From NCBI RefSeq assembly GCF_000026105.1, contig NC_008027.1:5662501-5726500 (forward strand): a stretch of DNA of 64,000 nt. Reading direction: 5' to 3'. This stretch comes from Pseudomonas entomophila L48. Lineage in GTDB: Bacteria > Pseudomonadota > Gammaproteobacteria > Pseudomonadales > Pseudomonadaceae. Positions 54,937 to 64,000 of this stretch are shown here, one piece after another (the stretch's first letter is position 1; each line of letters starts with the position of its first letter). Under the pieces are notes generated by a model. It searched no databases, had not been told where the DNA came from, and saw nothing but the letters and a program-made list of their open reading frames with translations. The position numbers and the translations under genes were made by a program.

Positions 54937-54998
54937 TCGCCAGCAAGCTGGCTCCTACAGGTATGCGCCGACCCTGTAGGAGCCAGCTTGCTGGCGAA
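54937..54998. repeat. REP pair between MscS and amaA genes
   Basis: TTCGCCAGCAAGCTGGCTCC and its complement lie between convergent genes, immediately after the MscS stop. Confidence 0.85.
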
Positions 54999-55002
54999 CC
55001 GC

Positions 55003-56289
55003 CTACAACACCACCCGCAAACACTGCCCCGCGTGGTACAGCGAGAACCCCGACTCATAGAACGCGGTGCGCAACGACGGCGCGCTCACCGGCTTCATCG
55101 GCGAGAACGGAATCGGCAAACTGTCCGGATCATCCTTGAGCAAAAACTCGGCAAAGGCCCGGCCGATCACCGTGCCGGTGGTGTTGCCCCGGCCGTTGTA
55201 GCCAGTCACCGCCACCAGCCCCGGCGCCGGCTCGAACAGCCGCATCAGGTGGTCGGGGGTGAAATCGATGCAGCCGGTCCAGTGCATCTCCCACTCGACC
55301 TTGCCCAGTTCCGGGTAGTAATGGCTCTGGATGCGATCGGCCCAACTGCGCACGAACCACGCCGGCTTGTTGTCGACCCGGCCGAGGCTGCCGAGCAGCA
55401 AGCGGCCCTGGTCGTCACGGCGAATGCTGCTGAGCACGGTGCGGGTGTCCCAGGAGCCCTGGCCATGGGGCAGGACCTTGTCGGCGGCCGCGCCCTGCAA
55501 GGGTTTGGAGGCAACCTGGTAGTAGTAGCCACGGAAGAAATGCTTCTGCAGGTTGCTCCAGTCGCCTTCGGTATAGGCGCCCGTGGAAATCACCACCTTG
55601 TCGGCGCGCACCGCGCCGCGCGCGGTCTTCACCCGCCAGGCATCGCCGTCGCGCTCCAGCCCTTCGACCGAGGATTGCTGGAACAGCTTGCCCCCCAGCC
55701 GGCTCACGGCGGCGGCCAGGCCTTGTGTATACCCCATGGGGTTGATGGTGCCGGCGCGGCGGTCGAGCAGCGCGGCGGAAATCTTGTCGGTACCGCAGTA
55801 TTCCTGGCATTGCGCACCGGTCAGCAGCTCGACGTCGGCGCCGCGCCGGGTCCATTGCTGGTGGCGGGCCTCGAGGTCGGCGATGCCGGTGGCGTTGTGC
55901 GCCATGTGCAGGGTGCCTTTGTGCTGCGCCTGGCAATCGATCCCAAGGCGCTCGATCATCGCGAACACTTCGCCCGGGGCCTCGCCGAGCACCTTGTTCA
56001 GGCGGCTGCCCTGCTTGTGGCCGAGGGTGGCCTCGACGTCGTCGGGGCGAATCCAGGTGCCGGCGTTGACCAGGCCGACGTTGCGCCCGGAACCGCCATG
56101 GCCGATCTTCCAGGCCTCCAGCAGGATCACCGACTTGCCTTGCTCCAGCAGGTGGATCGCCGCGGACAGGCCGGTGATGCCGCCGCCGATCACGCAGACA
56201 TCGGCCTTGTGCTCGCCAGCCAGGGCCTGGGCGGCCACGGTCGGCTGGGTGACGAATTCCCACAGACATTCTTGACGCAGTTCGGACAT
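55003..56289 (-). CDS. amaA: L-pipecolate oxidase
   Basis: A 428-aa FAD amine oxidase of the DAO family. The N-terminal FAD motif VCVIGGGITGLSAA (residues 31-44) is followed by GSGRNVGLVNAG and the C-terminal GYNGRGNTTGTVIG. It converts L-pipecolate to piperideine-6-carboxylate in the D-lysine branch. The identity rests on the context described for P. putida KT2440 (amaA beside amaB, a LysR and hglS). PuuB-like oxidases are the main alternative. Confidence 0.87.
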   Translation of the reverse strand: MSELRQECLWEFVTQPTVAAQALAGEHKADVCVIGGGITGLSAAIHLLEQGKSVILLEAWKIGHGGSGRNVGLVNAGTWIRPDDVEATLGHKQGSRLNKVLGEAPGEVFAMIERLGIDCQAQHKGTLHMAHNATGIADLEARHQQWTRRGADVELLTGAQCQEYCGTDKISAALLDRRAGTINPMGYTQGLAAAVSRLGGKLFQQSSVEGLERDGDAWRVKTARGAVRADKVVISTGAYTEGDWSNLQKHFFRGYYYQVASKPLQGAAADKVLPHGQGSWDTRTVLSSIRRDDQGRLLLGSLGRVDNKPAWFVRSWADRIQSHYYPELGKVEWEMHWTGCIDFTPDHLMRLFEPAPGLVAVTGYNGRGNTTGTVIGRAFAEFLLKDDPDSLPIPFSPMKPVSAPSLRTAFYESGFSLYHAGQCLRVVL

Positions 56290-56321
56290 GGCCCGGCTCC
56301 AGCTATTGTTCTTATTGCCTC

Positions 56322-56407
56322 TGGGGCCGCGTTGCGGCCCTTTCGCGACGCAAGGCCGCTCCCACAGGAATCCCGCCGAACCCTGTGGGAGCGGCCTTGC
56401 GTCGCGA
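56322..56407. repeat. Long REP pair between amaA and amaB
   Basis: 25-nt arms (56344-56368 and 56382-56406) of the CCTGTGGGAGCGGCCTTGCG class, preceded by GGGGCCGCGTTGCGGCCC. The pair separates two genes on the same strand. Confidence 0.8.
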
Positions 56408-56437
56408 TCCGGGGGCCTTAGCCCCCGCCTGCGATCA

Positions 56438-57928
56438 TCAATCGAACACGATGCCCTGCGCCAGCGGCAGCTCGCGCGAATAGTTCACGGTGTTGGTCTG
56501 GCGACGCATGTAGCCTTTCCAGGCATCCGACCCGGACTCACGCCCGCCCCCGGTCTCCTTCTCGCCACCGAACGCGCCACCAATCTCCGCACCGCTGGTG
56601 CCGATGTTGACGTTGGCGATACCGCAATCACTGCCCGAGGCACTCTGGAAGCGCTCGGCCTCGCGGATGTCGGTGGTAAAGATGCACGAGGACAGCCCTT
56701 GCGGCACTTCGTTGTTCAGGCGCAGCGCCTCTTCGAAATCGTCGTAGGCCAGCACGTAGAGGATTGGCGCGAAAGTCTCGTGGCGCACCACGTCGCTCTG
56801 GGCCGGCATCTCGGCAATGGCGGGCGAGACGTAGTAGGCATTGGGGTACTGGTCAGCCAGCTGACGCTCGCCACCGAACACCAGGCCGCCTTCGTCGCGG
56901 GCCTTGGCCAGCGCGCCCTGCATGGCGTCGAACGACAGCTTGTCGATCAGCGGGCCAACCAGGTTGTCCTTGCGCGGGTCGCCGATGCGCACCTTGCCGT
57001 AGGCGGCTTTGACCCGCGCCACCACTTCGTCCTTGATCGAACGGTGGACGATCAGCCGGCGCAGGGTGGTGCAGCGCTGACCAGCGGTGCCCACCGCTGA
57101 GAACAGGATGCCGCGCACGGCCAGGTCCAGGTCGGCGCTCGGGGCCAGGATCATGGCGTTGTTGCCGCCCAGTTCGAGGATGCTGCGACCGAAGCGCGCC
57201 GCTACACGCGGCCCGACTTCACGGCCCATGCGGGTACTGCCGGTGGCGCTGACCAGCGGCACGCGCGGGTCGTCGACCAGGGTTTCGCCGGCTTCACGGC
57301 CGCCGATCACCAGTTGGCTCAGGCCCGCCGGCGCATCACCGAAGGCTTTCAGGGCTTTTTCGAACAGCGCCTGGCAGGCCAGGGCGGTAAGCGGGGTCTT
57401 CTCGGACGGTTTCCACACCACGGCGTTGCCGGCCACCAGTGCCAGCGCAGCGTTCCACGCCCACACCGCCACCGGGAAGTTGAAGGCGCTGATCACGCCG
57501 ACCACGCCCAGCGGGTGCCAGCTTTCACGCATGTGGTGGCCGGGGCGCTCGGAGGCGATGGTCAGGCCGTACAGCTGGCGCGACAGGCCCACGGCGAAGT
57601 CGCAGATATCGATCATTTCCTGCACTTCGCCCAGGCCTTCCTGGGTGATCTTGCCGGCTTCGATCGACACCAGCTCACCCAGGTCGGCCTTGTGCTCGCG
57701 CAACACTTCGCCAAACAGGCGCACCAGCTCGCCACGGCGCGGCGCCGGGACATTGCGCCAGGCTTCGAAGGCCTGCTGCGCCTGGTCGATGCGGGCGGTG
57801 GTGTCGGCCTTGCCGAGCAGTTTCACCGAGGCGATCTGGCTGCCGTCGATCGGGGTGTGGACAGGGTGGTCGCCCTGGGTGTGAGCCGCGGCGGTAACGC
57901 CGAGGCGTTCGAGCAATCCAGCAACCAT
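56438..57928 (-). CDS. amaB: Aminoadipate-semialdehyde (piperideine-6-carboxylate) dehydrogenase
   Basis: A 496-aa NAD(P)-dependent aldehyde dehydrogenase. Catalytic Cys286 is in GTAGQRCTTLRR and general base Glu252 in LELGGNNA; the cofactor motif is VVWKPSEKTPL. It oxidises the semialdehyde made by AmaA to 2-aminoadipate. It is divergent from a LysR gene and upstream of amaA on the same strand, with a REP pair between them. Confidence 0.92.
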   Translation of the reverse strand: MVAGLLERLGVTAAAHTQGDHPVHTPIDGSQIASVKLLGKADTTARIDQAQQAFEAWRNVPAPRRGELVRLFGEVLREHKADLGELVSIEAGKITQEGLGEVQEMIDICDFAVGLSRQLYGLTIASERPGHHMRESWHPLGVVGVISAFNFPVAVWAWNAALALVAGNAVVWKPSEKTPLTALACQALFEKALKAFGDAPAGLSQLVIGGREAGETLVDDPRVPLVSATGSTRMGREVGPRVAARFGRSILELGGNNAMILAPSADLDLAVRGILFSAVGTAGQRCTTLRRLIVHRSIKDEVVARVKAAYGKVRIGDPRKDNLVGPLIDKLSFDAMQGALAKARDEGGLVFGGERQLADQYPNAYYVSPAIAEMPAQSDVVRHETFAPILYVLAYDDFEEALRLNNEVPQGLSSCIFTTDIREAERFQSASGSDCGIANVNIGTSGAEIGGAFGGEKETGGGRESGSDAWKGYMRRQTNTVNYSRELPLAQGIVFD

Positions 57929-58021
57929 GTGCTTCTCCTACATCGGGTGAAGGGTTGGAAAATGACGTGGGTCAGTATTAATCCGATTACACAGGTGCAA
58001 CAAACGACCTTTATTCCGCAT

Positions 58022-58042
58022 ATCATTCCGCCAGGTAATGAT
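58022..58042. promoter_or_regulatory. Inverted repeat in the amaB/LysR divergent region
   Basis: ATCATT-N9-AATGAT has the spaced dyad form of LysR-type sites and lies 20 nt before the regulator's ATG, 94 nt upstream of amaB. Confidence 0.4.
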
Positions 58043-58061
58043 TCGAGCCGCAGAGACCGCT

Positions 58062-58946
58062 ATGTCCAAACGCCTGGTGCCTTCCATGACCGCCCTGCAG
58101 TGCTTCGAGGCTGCAGCCCGCCACCTGAGCTTCACCCGCGCCGCCGAGGAGCTGCACCTGACCCAGAGCGCGGTGAGCAAGCAGGTGGCGCAGCTCGAGG
58201 AGATGCTGCGCCATCACCTGTTCCTGCGCATTCGCCGGCGCCTGCAGCTCACGCCCGCGGGCGCGCTGTACCTGGCTGAAGTGAACAAGATCCTCACCCA
58301 GGTCGACATGTCCAGCCGCTACGTGCTCAGCTACGGCACGCAGACCGAAGTATTGAAGGTAGCCACTCAACCGAGTTTCGGCGTGCGCTGGTTGATTCCG
58401 CACCTCAAGGGCTTCGGCAAGCGCCACCCGAACATCCACCTGGACATCCGCAACGAGATGGAACCGTTCGCCCTGCTGCAGGGCTCGGCCGACGTGGTGT
58501 TCTTCTTTGGCCAGGGCACCTGGCCGGGGGCGACCTGCGTGGAGTTGTTCGGTGAGGAAGTGCTGCCAGTGTGCGCGCCGGAACTGCTGCAAGGCCGCAC
58601 GCTGCCTGACGCGGGCGCGGTGGCGGAATTGGTGCTGCTGCAGAGCACCTCGCGGCCGGAGGCCTGGCACGAGTGGTTCCTGGAGCAGGGGCTGCACACC
58701 GACAACAGCTACCACGGGCCGCGCTTCGATACCTTCTACATGGCCTTGAGCGCGGCGCAGGCCGGCTGTGGGGTGGCATTGGTGCCACGTTACCTGGTGG
58801 CGAAGGAGCTGGCCGAGGGCAGCCTGGTGGTGGCCTGGGATCATGCGATGAAGAGCAATGGCGCGCATTACCTGGCGTTTGCCGAGCATGCGGCGGAGGT
58901 GCCGAAGGTGCGGGCGTTGGTTGAGTGGGTACGCGAGCAGTTGTAG
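58062..58946 (+). CDS. LysR-family regulator of the ama genes (GcvA-like)
   Basis: A 294-aa regulator. The HTH spans residues 1-62 (MSKRLVPSMTALQCFEAAAR, SFTRAAEELHLTQSAVSKQVAQLEEML, in part) and the effector domain about 90-290. It is divergent from amaB and 145 nt upstream of hglS, so it probably controls lysine catabolism on both sides. The start MSKRLVPS at 58062 was chosen over an upstream ATG at 58038. Confidence 0.92.
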   Translation: MSKRLVPSMTALQCFEAAARHLSFTRAAEELHLTQSAVSKQVAQLEEMLRHHLFLRIRRRLQLTPAGALYLAEVNKILTQVDMSSRYVLSYGTQTEVLKVATQPSFGVRWLIPHLKGFGKRHPNIHLDIRNEMEPFALLQGSADVVFFFGQGTWPGATCVELFGEEVLPVCAPELLQGRTLPDAGAVAELVLLQSTSRPEAWHEWFLEQGLHTDNSYHGPRFDTFYMALSAAQAGCGVALVPRYLVAKELAEGSLVVAWDHAMKSNGAHYLAFAEHAAEVPKVRALVEWVREQL

Positions 58947-58954
58947 CGGTTCAC

Positions 58955-58980
58955 CTGTAGGAGCCGGCTTGCCGGCGAAC
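58955..58980. repeat. Single REP element between LysR and hglS
   Basis: CTGTAGGAGCCGGCTTGCCG is a standard REP core. Confidence 0.7.
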
Positions 58981-59091
58981 CGCCCCTGAGGTCGATCAAA
59001 AAAGGAATGAAACCCGCACTTTTTTTCGCTTGTACGGCCACTCCATTCCCAGCTTTCATGTAAGGGTCCTCACTCACCCAGGAAGCTCGCG

Positions 59092-60477
59092 ATGCCCGCC
59101 CACGATTTCGTCAGCCCCGACAGCATCCGCGCGCGGTTCTCCGCCGCCATGTCGCTCATGTACAAGCAGGAAGTGCCCCTGTACGGCACGCTGCTCGAGC
59201 TGGTGAGCGAGATCAACCGCCAGGTCATGGCCGAGCAGCCCAAGGTCGCCGAGGCCCTGCGCTGGACCGGCGAGATCGAGCGCCTCGACCAGGAGCGCCA
59301 CGGCGCCATCCGCGTGGGCACCGCCGAGGAGCTGGCCACCATCGCCCGCCTATTCGCGGTGATGGGCATGGAACCGGTCGGCTACTACGACTTGAGTTCG
59401 GCCGGAGTGCCGGTGCACTCCACCGCGTTTCGCGCGGTGCATGAGCAGTCGCTGCATATCAGCCCGTTCCGCGTGTTCACCTCGCTGCTGCGCCTGGAGC
59501 TGATCGATAATCCGAAACTGCGTGATCTGGCCCAGAGCATCCTGGCCAAGCGGCAGATCTTCACCCCCCGCGCGCTGGAACTGATTGACCAATGCGAACG
59601 CGATGGCGGCCTGAACGCATCCGACGCCGACACCTTCGTCCAGGAAGCCCTGCACACCTTCCGCTGGCACCAGGACGCCACCGTCACCGCCGAGCAGTAC
59701 CAGCAACTGCACGACCAGCACCGGCTGATCGCCGACGTGGTGGCCTTCAAGGGCCCGCACATCAACCACCTCACGCCACGCACCCTGGACATCGATGCGA
59801 TCCAGCTCGGCATGCCGGCCAAGGGCATCCCGCCCAAGGCCGTGGTCGAAGGCCCGCCGACCCGCCGTCACCCGATCCTGCTGCGCCAGACCAGCTTCAA
59901 GGCCCTACAGGAAGAGGTCGCCTTCAGCGATGCCCAGGGCAGCCATACCGCGCGCTTCGGTGAGATCGAGCAGCGCGGCGCGGCATTGACGCCGAAGGGT
60001 CGGCAACTGTACGACCGCCTGCTCGATGCAACCCGCGCAGCCCTGGGCGGCGCGCCGGCCGAGGCCAATGCCGAACGCTACATGACGCTGCTCGCACAGC
60101 ACTTCGCCGAGTTCCCGGATGACCTGGCGCAGATGCGCGAGCAAGGGCTGGCGTACTTCCGCTATTTCGCTACCGAAAAAGGGCTGGCGGCGCGCGGCCA
60201 GGCGGATCGCCCGACCACCCTGCAAGGGCTGATCGACGCCGGGCATGTGCATTACGAGGCGTTGGTGTACGAGGACTTCCTGCCGGTGAGCGCGGCGGGG
60301 ATCTTCCAGTCCAACCTGGGCGACGATGGGCAGGCGGAGTACGGCAGCAATGCCAACCGCGAGGCCTTCGAGCAGGCGCTGGGGCTGACGGTGCAGGATG
60401 AGTTGGCGCTTTATGCGCAGAGCGAACGACGGTCGCTGCAGGCATGTGCGCAAGCCTTGGACCTGGGGGCGATGTGA
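59092..60477 (+). CDS. hglS: 2-oxoadipate dioxygenase/decarboxylase HglS (DUF1338)
   Basis: A 461-aa Fe(II) enzyme converting 2-oxoadipate to D-2-hydroxyglutarate with loss of CO2, the late step of D-lysine breakdown described in P. putida. His70 in QERHGAIR (with Arg74) and His226 in GPHINHLTPR correspond to the known metal and substrate residues, and the third ligand is a Glu in GEIEQRG (291-296). The length fits the family. Confidence 0.92.
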   Translation: MPAHDFVSPDSIRARFSAAMSLMYKQEVPLYGTLLELVSEINRQVMAEQPKVAEALRWTGEIERLDQERHGAIRVGTAEELATIARLFAVMGMEPVGYYDLSSAGVPVHSTAFRAVHEQSLHISPFRVFTSLLRLELIDNPKLRDLAQSILAKRQIFTPRALELIDQCERDGGLNASDADTFVQEALHTFRWHQDATVTAEQYQQLHDQHRLIADVVAFKGPHINHLTPRTLDIDAIQLGMPAKGIPPKAVVEGPPTRRHPILLRQTSFKALQEEVAFSDAQGSHTARFGEIEQRGAALTPKGRQLYDRLLDATRAALGGAPAEANAERYMTLLAQHFAEFPDDLAQMREQGLAYFRYFATEKGLAARGQADRPTTLQGLIDAGHVHYEALVYEDFLPVSAAGIFQSNLGDDGQAEYGSNANREAFEQALGLTVQDELALYAQSERRSLQACAQALDLGAM

Positions 60478-60484
60478 GGCCAGG

Positions 60485-60550
60485 TTCGCCGGCAAGCCGG
60501 CTCCTACAGGGGTTTACGCGGTACCTGTAGGAGCCGGCTTTGCCGGCGAA
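60485..60550. repeat. REP pair between hglS and the chemoreceptor gene
   Basis: TTCGCCGGCAAGCCGGCTCC and its complement, with a 15-nt spacer, lie between convergent genes. Confidence 0.85.
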
Positions 60551-60575
60551 GAGGCCAGCACAGGCAACAAACCTG

Positions 60576-62546
60576 TTACTTGACCCGGAACCGATCCACT
60601 TCCTGACGCAACTGCCCCGCCAGCCCTTCCAGCTCCCGCGCCGTCATCGCCAGCTCATTGGCCACGTCACGCTGCTCGCTGTTGGCCTGGGCGATGCTCT
60701 GCAGGTTGCGGCTGAGCACCGTCGCCGTGCTGCTCTGCTCCTGGGTCGCCGTGCTGATCACGGTGAACTGCTCACCGGCAACCCGGCTCTGTTCGTCGAT
60801 GCGCGCCAGCGCCTCGGCCACCTTGTCGTTGCGCGCCAACCCCTCCTGCATCAGCTCGTTACCCTGCTCCAGAGTGCTGATGGCATGGCCGGTCTGCTGC
60901 TGGATGCTGGCGATCATGCCGGAGATCTCGTCGGTGGCCTGGCGGGTGCGCGCGGCCAAGCCACGCACTTCATCGGCCACCACCGCGAAACCACGCCCCT
61001 GCTCGCCGGCCCGGGCCGCTTCGATGGCGGCGTTCAGCGCCAGCAGGTTGGTCTGCTCGGCAATCGCGGTGATCACCCCGACGATGCCGCCGATTTCCTG
61101 GGAACGCGCACCGAGCGTATCCATCACCGCCGCAGTGCCGCCCAGGGCCTCGGCGATCTGCTTGAGCGAGGCCGACGCTTCGTCCATGGCCGTGCGGCCG
61201 ATGCGGGTCTGCTGGGCATTGTCGCGGGCCATGCGCTCGGTGCCGGCCATGTTGTCGGCGATGTTCATCGAGGTGGCGCTGAACTCCTCCACCGCGCCGG
61301 CCATGCTGGTGATCTCACCGGATTGCTGGTCCATGCCTTCGCAGGCGCCGGACGACAGCCCCGACAACGAACGGGCGCGGCCGCTGACCTGGTCGGAAGC
61401 ACTGCGGATGTGCTCGACCATGGTCGCCAGGGCCTCGCCCATCTGGTTGAAGCTGCGCGCCAGCTGGCCGATCTCGTCATGGCTGGTCACGCTCAGGCGG
61501 GCACTGAGGTCGCCCGCGCCGAGGGCCTCGGCCTGGCGCACCAGGTCGCCCAGCGGGCGCAGCTTGCGGCGCAGCAGCCACAGCGTGGCGGCCACGGCCA
61601 GGAGCATGGCCAGCAGGCTGCCAATGGCCAGGCGCAGGCCGACGCTCCAGGTCACCTCGCGGATTTCCCCTTCGGGCATGCTCGCCACCACGGTCCACGG
61701 GCCTTCGGCGAACGGCACGGCAACACTGAACAACTGCTCGCCCGCGCTGGCCCAGAAGCGCCCTTGGCCCGGCTCGAAGTGTTTGAACACCTGCCCGTCG
61801 GCATCACCCGCGCCAGCCGGTGGGACCAGCCATTTGCCCTGCTCGTCGAGCAGCGCCAGCGAACCGGTCTGGCCGATGCGGAAGCGCTTGAGGTTGGCGA
61901 ACTGGGCGTTCTGCGCGTCGGTGTAGTCGAAGCCGACGAACAGCACGGCGATCACCCGGCCGGCGCCGTCGCGCACCGGCACGTAGCGGGTCATGTAGTT
62001 GCGTTCGAACAGCACGGCGCGGCCCACATAGGTCTGCCCGGCCATGAGCTTCGAATAGGCCGGGTGCTGGCGATCGAGCTGGGTGCCGATGGCGCGGCTG
62101 CCGTCCTGCTTGGTCAGGCTGGTGCTGATGCGCACGAAGTCGTCGCCGCTGCGCACGAACAGGGTAGCGACCCCGGCGGTCATCTGCTGGAACTCGTCGA
62201 CCTGCTGGAAATCGTTGTTCAGCAGGTGATCGCCGAGGTACAGGGCCGGTGTCTGCGCGCCGGCCACATTGACCGTCTCGCCCGCGTGCACCGCCAGGCC
62301 CGAGGCGAAGCGCCGCTCGAACAGGCCGCTCAGGCGCTGGGTGTTGTCCTTGAGCGAACCGTGGAAGGTATCGAGCTGGTCGGCCAGCAACCGCGCCTCG
62401 CTGGCCAGGTGCGCCTGGCGGGTGGTGAGGTTGGCGTCGTCCAGCGAACGCAGGGCGAACAGGGTACTGCCGGTAATCACCAACGCCAGCACGACGGCGA
62501 GGGCGACACCGAGTTGCGAGGCAATCCGGGCACGCGGTTGGGACAT
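60576..62546 (-). CDS. Methyl-accepting chemotaxis protein with Cache-type sensor
   Basis: A 656-aa chemoreceptor. TM1 is at residues 9-31, then a periplasmic Cache3/Cache2-like domain (about 35-300: [38 protein letters not shown] in part), TM2 about 308-330, HAMP ([17 protein letters not shown]) and the signalling domain with hairpin [20 protein letters not shown]. The start [10 protein letters not shown] is at the complement of 62544-62546. The ligand is unknown. No CheR-binding pentapeptide is seen at the end. Confidence 0.95.
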   Translation of the reverse strand: MSQPRARIASQLGVALAVVLALVITGSTLFALRSLDDANLTTRQAHLASEARLLADQLDTFHGSLKDNTQRLSGLFERRFASGLAVHAGETVNVAGAQTPALYLGDHLLNNDFQQVDEFQQMTAGVATLFVRSGDDFVRISTSLTKQDGSRAIGTQLDRQHPAYSKLMAGQTYVGRAVLFERNYMTRYVPVRDGAGRVIAVLFVGFDYTDAQNAQFANLKRFRIGQTGSLALLDEQGKWLVPPAGAGDADGQVFKHFEPGQGRFWASAGEQLFSVAVPFAEGPWTVVASMPEGEIREVTWSVGLRLAIGSLLAMLLAVAATLWLLRRKLRPLGDLVRQAEALGAGDLSARLSVTSHDEIGQLARSFNQMGEALATMVEHIRSASDQVSGRARSLSGLSSGACEGMDQQSGEITSMAGAVEEFSATSMNIADNMAGTERMARDNAQQTRIGRTAMDEASASLKQIAEALGGTAAVMDTLGARSQEIGGIVGVITAIAEQTNLLALNAAIEAARAGEQGRGFAVVADEVRGLAARTRQATDEISGMIASIQQQTGHAISTLEQGNELMQEGLARNDKVAEALARIDEQSRVAGEQFTVISTATQEQSSTATVLSRNLQSIAQANSEQRDVANELAMTARELEGLAGQLRQEVDRFRVK

Positions 62547-62726
62547 GGGAAGCTCCTGGCAAGAGGCCGGGATCATCCTGATCACGCTGACCGCCCGCTT
62601 TCTGATCGACGGGTAATCGCGCCCTCTTCCGGGACGCTGGTGCCATTGGATCGGCGTCGCGGGAGAATACTTGAGTGTCGGGCCGGGGTATTCGCAAACC
62701 TTTGCGCCGTCGGCGTCCACACGCCC

Positions 62727-62752
62727 CTGTAGGAGCCAGCCTTGCTGGCGAA
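62727..62752. repeat. Single REP element
   Basis: CTGTAGGAGCCAGCCTTGCT lies just past the LysR stop codon. Confidence 0.65.
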
Positions 62753-62756
62753 CGGC

Positions 62757-63686
62757 TCAACGCTGTGCCGGCAGAATGTGTACTGCTGGCAGGTCCATCG
62801 CCACCGCCTCTTCCTGCAAGAAGGCACTCAACCGCCGCAACCGCTCGCCCCCCGGACGGGTCCTGGGCCACACCAGGTAATAATCCATGCCACTGGCCAC
62901 CGCCGTCGGCCACGGCAGGCTCAGGCGCCGCTGGGCGACATCCTCGGCCACCATCAGCAGGTCGCCCATCGAGATGCCATAGCCCCGCGCGGCGGCGATC
63001 ATGCCCAGTTCCAGGGTGTCGAACACCTGCCCGCCCTTGAGCGACACTTTGTCGGTCAGCCCCATGCGCGCCAGCCAGGCACGCCAGTCGCGTTTGTCGG
63101 GGGTCGGGTGCAGCAGCTCCATGCCGGCCAGGCGCCGCTCGTCCCAGGGCGCCTCGTCGAGCAGGTCCGGCGCGCCCACCGGAATCAGCAACTCGGAGAA
63201 CAGCCGGCGCACTTCCCAGTCCGCCGGGAAGTTGCCGTCACTGAGCAACACCGCGCAGTCGAACGGTTCCTGGTTGAAATCCACATGGTCGACGTCCATC
63301 CAGGCGCTGGTCAGTTGCACTTCGTTGCCTGGTTGCAGATGCCGGAAGCGGCTCAGGCGAGCCAGCAACCAGCGCATGGTGAGGGTGGACGGCGCCTTCA
63401 TGCGCAGGATGTCGTCCTCCCCGCGCAAGGCGTCGCAGGCCCGCTCCAGGGCGGCGAAGCCATCGCGCACGCCGGGCAGCAGCATCCGCGCCGCCTCGGT
63501 CAGCTGCAGGCTGCGCCCGCTGCGCACGAACAGGCGACAGGCAAAGTGCTCTTCGAGGGTACGGATATGCCGGCTGACGGCACTCTGGGTGATCGACAAC
63601 TCTTCACCAGCGCGGGTGAAGGAACTCAGCCTGGCAGCGGCTTCGAATGCACGCAGCGCATAGAGCGGAGGGAGCTGGCGAGACAT
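62757..63686 (-). CDS. LysR-family regulator (GcvA-like)
   Basis: A 309-aa regulator. The HTH (residues 1-65: LPPLYALRAFEAAARLSSFT, SITQSAVSRHIRTLEEHFAC) is followed by an effector domain (about 92-295). It is divergent from a MATE transporter with 155 nt between and is a candidate regulator of it. Confidence 0.93.
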   Translation of the reverse strand: MSRQLPPLYALRAFEAAARLSSFTRAGEELSITQSAVSRHIRTLEEHFACRLFVRSGRSLQLTEAARMLLPGVRDGFAALERACDALRGEDDILRMKAPSTLTMRWLLARLSRFRHLQPGNEVQLTSAWMDVDHVDFNQEPFDCAVLLSDGNFPADWEVRRLFSELLIPVGAPDLLDEAPWDERRLAGMELLHPTPDKRDWRAWLARMGLTDKVSLKGGQVFDTLELGMIAAARGYGISMGDLLMVAEDVAQRRLSLPWPTAVASGMDYYLVWPRTRPGGERLRRLSAFLQEEAVAMDLPAVHILPAQR

Positions 63687-63841
63687 GACGCACCTGTCAT
63701 TCGGGGCCGAGAAGGCAATGCCAGATCATACAGGCATGAGTCAGACTCATGGCAATGATCGCTTTTATCCTTTTGTGCAAAGCTGACCGAAGCCTCAGAA
63801 TCGACCCTTCGCTCAACAGGATCATCAAGAAGGATCGCCCC

Positions 63842-64000
63842 ATGCATGTCGCGCCCACCACCGAACTCAAGGCTCTGCTGCGCCTGGCCGGGCCACTGAT
63901 CGCCTCGCAGCTGGCGCACATGCTGATGGTGCTGACCGACACCCTGATGATGGCCCGCATCAGCCCACAGGCCCTGGCCGGGGGCGGCCTGGGCGCGGCC
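63842..64000 (+). CDS. MATE-family efflux transporter (N-terminal 53 codons only)
   Basis: The reading frame starts MHVAPTTELKALLRLAGPLI and continues ASQLAHMLMVLTDTLMMARI, the first membrane helix and conserved loop of NorM-type Na+ or H+-driven multidrug exporters. It runs past the window end. AAGGAT lies 12 nt upstream of the ATG. Confidence 0.85.
   Translation, partial: MHVAPTTELKALLRLAGPLIASQLAHMLMVLTDTLMMARISPQALAGGGLGAA

Noticed and set aside
54988..56421. 477-codon frame antisense to amaA
   Set aside because: The sense frame has the complete FAD motif and family length.
60540..62732. 730-codon frame antisense to the chemoreceptor
   Set aside because: The sense frame contains the invariant MCP hairpin region.

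Overview
The window is a high-GC bacterial chromosome segment whose gene order is that of the Pseudomonas putida group. It shows the hemCDXY-algR//argH block, the cyaA-rnk-cyaY-lptM-lysA-dapF-xerC block, sutA, glnK-amtB, ubiK, comM, and the lysine-catabolic amaA/amaB/hglS set. Pseudomonas-type REP repeats (GTAGGAGC...) sit in many intergenic gaps. I see no rRNA, tRNA, CRISPR array, IS transposase or prophage structural gene.

Layout. 1-4.8 kb: end of an FTR1/cytochrome c iron permease, then an envelope operon of three lipoproteins and a CsgG-like protein (COG3014, YcfL, LpoB types). 4.8-5.9 kb: two tiny Pseudomonas-specific genes (DUF3077, DUF6124) behind a structured leader, then repeats. 5.9-12.6 kb: heme genes, an AlgR regulator without its AlgZ partner, and argH. 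12.6-23.9 kb: GST, two small proteins, adenylate cyclase, an inserted PI-PLC-like gene, rnk, cyaY, lptM, lysA, dapF, DUF484, xerC and a HAD phosphatase. 24.2-27.9 kb: an accessory GtrA/GtrB-type glycosylation cluster. 28-31.7 kb: sutA, amtB, glnK (with a sigma-54 promoter and an NtrC-like site), ubiK and a Mop protein. 31.7-35.4 kb: a roughly 700-nt leader followed by the Mg2+ P-type ATPase mgtA. 35.4-44.9 kb: SLOG-like protein, large unknown protein plus M48 protease, comM, DUF2790 plus exported esterase, and a KefC-type antiporter. 45-52.5 kb: solitary HigA, a second DUF6124 gene with its structured leader, then a block bounded by two genes encoding the same isochorismatase-family protein (LysR, Tat amidohydrolase, alpha/beta hydrolase, monooxygenase-like protein). 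52.5-55 kb: an unknown two-gene operon and an MscS channel with a cNMP-like domain. 55-60.5 kb: L-pipecolate oxidase, aldehyde dehydrogenase, LysR and 2-oxoadipate decarboxylase for lysine breakdown. 60.5-64 kb: chemoreceptor, LysR and the start of a MATE transporter.

Most notable signals. (1) Both DUF6124 genes follow leaders with the same arrangement of mutually complementary segments, in which the sequences differ but the pairings are kept. The layout is reminiscent of the phage C4 antisense RNA system. (2) The mgtA leader holds two small ORFs, mutually exclusive hairpins and a hairpin over the mgtA Shine-Dalgarno. (3) Two genes for an identical 209-aa protein lie 5.5 kb apart in direct orientation, both with the same promoter block, of which only one adjoins the LysR gene. 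(4) Long REP pairs share a central hairpin that carries a compensatory base-pair change.
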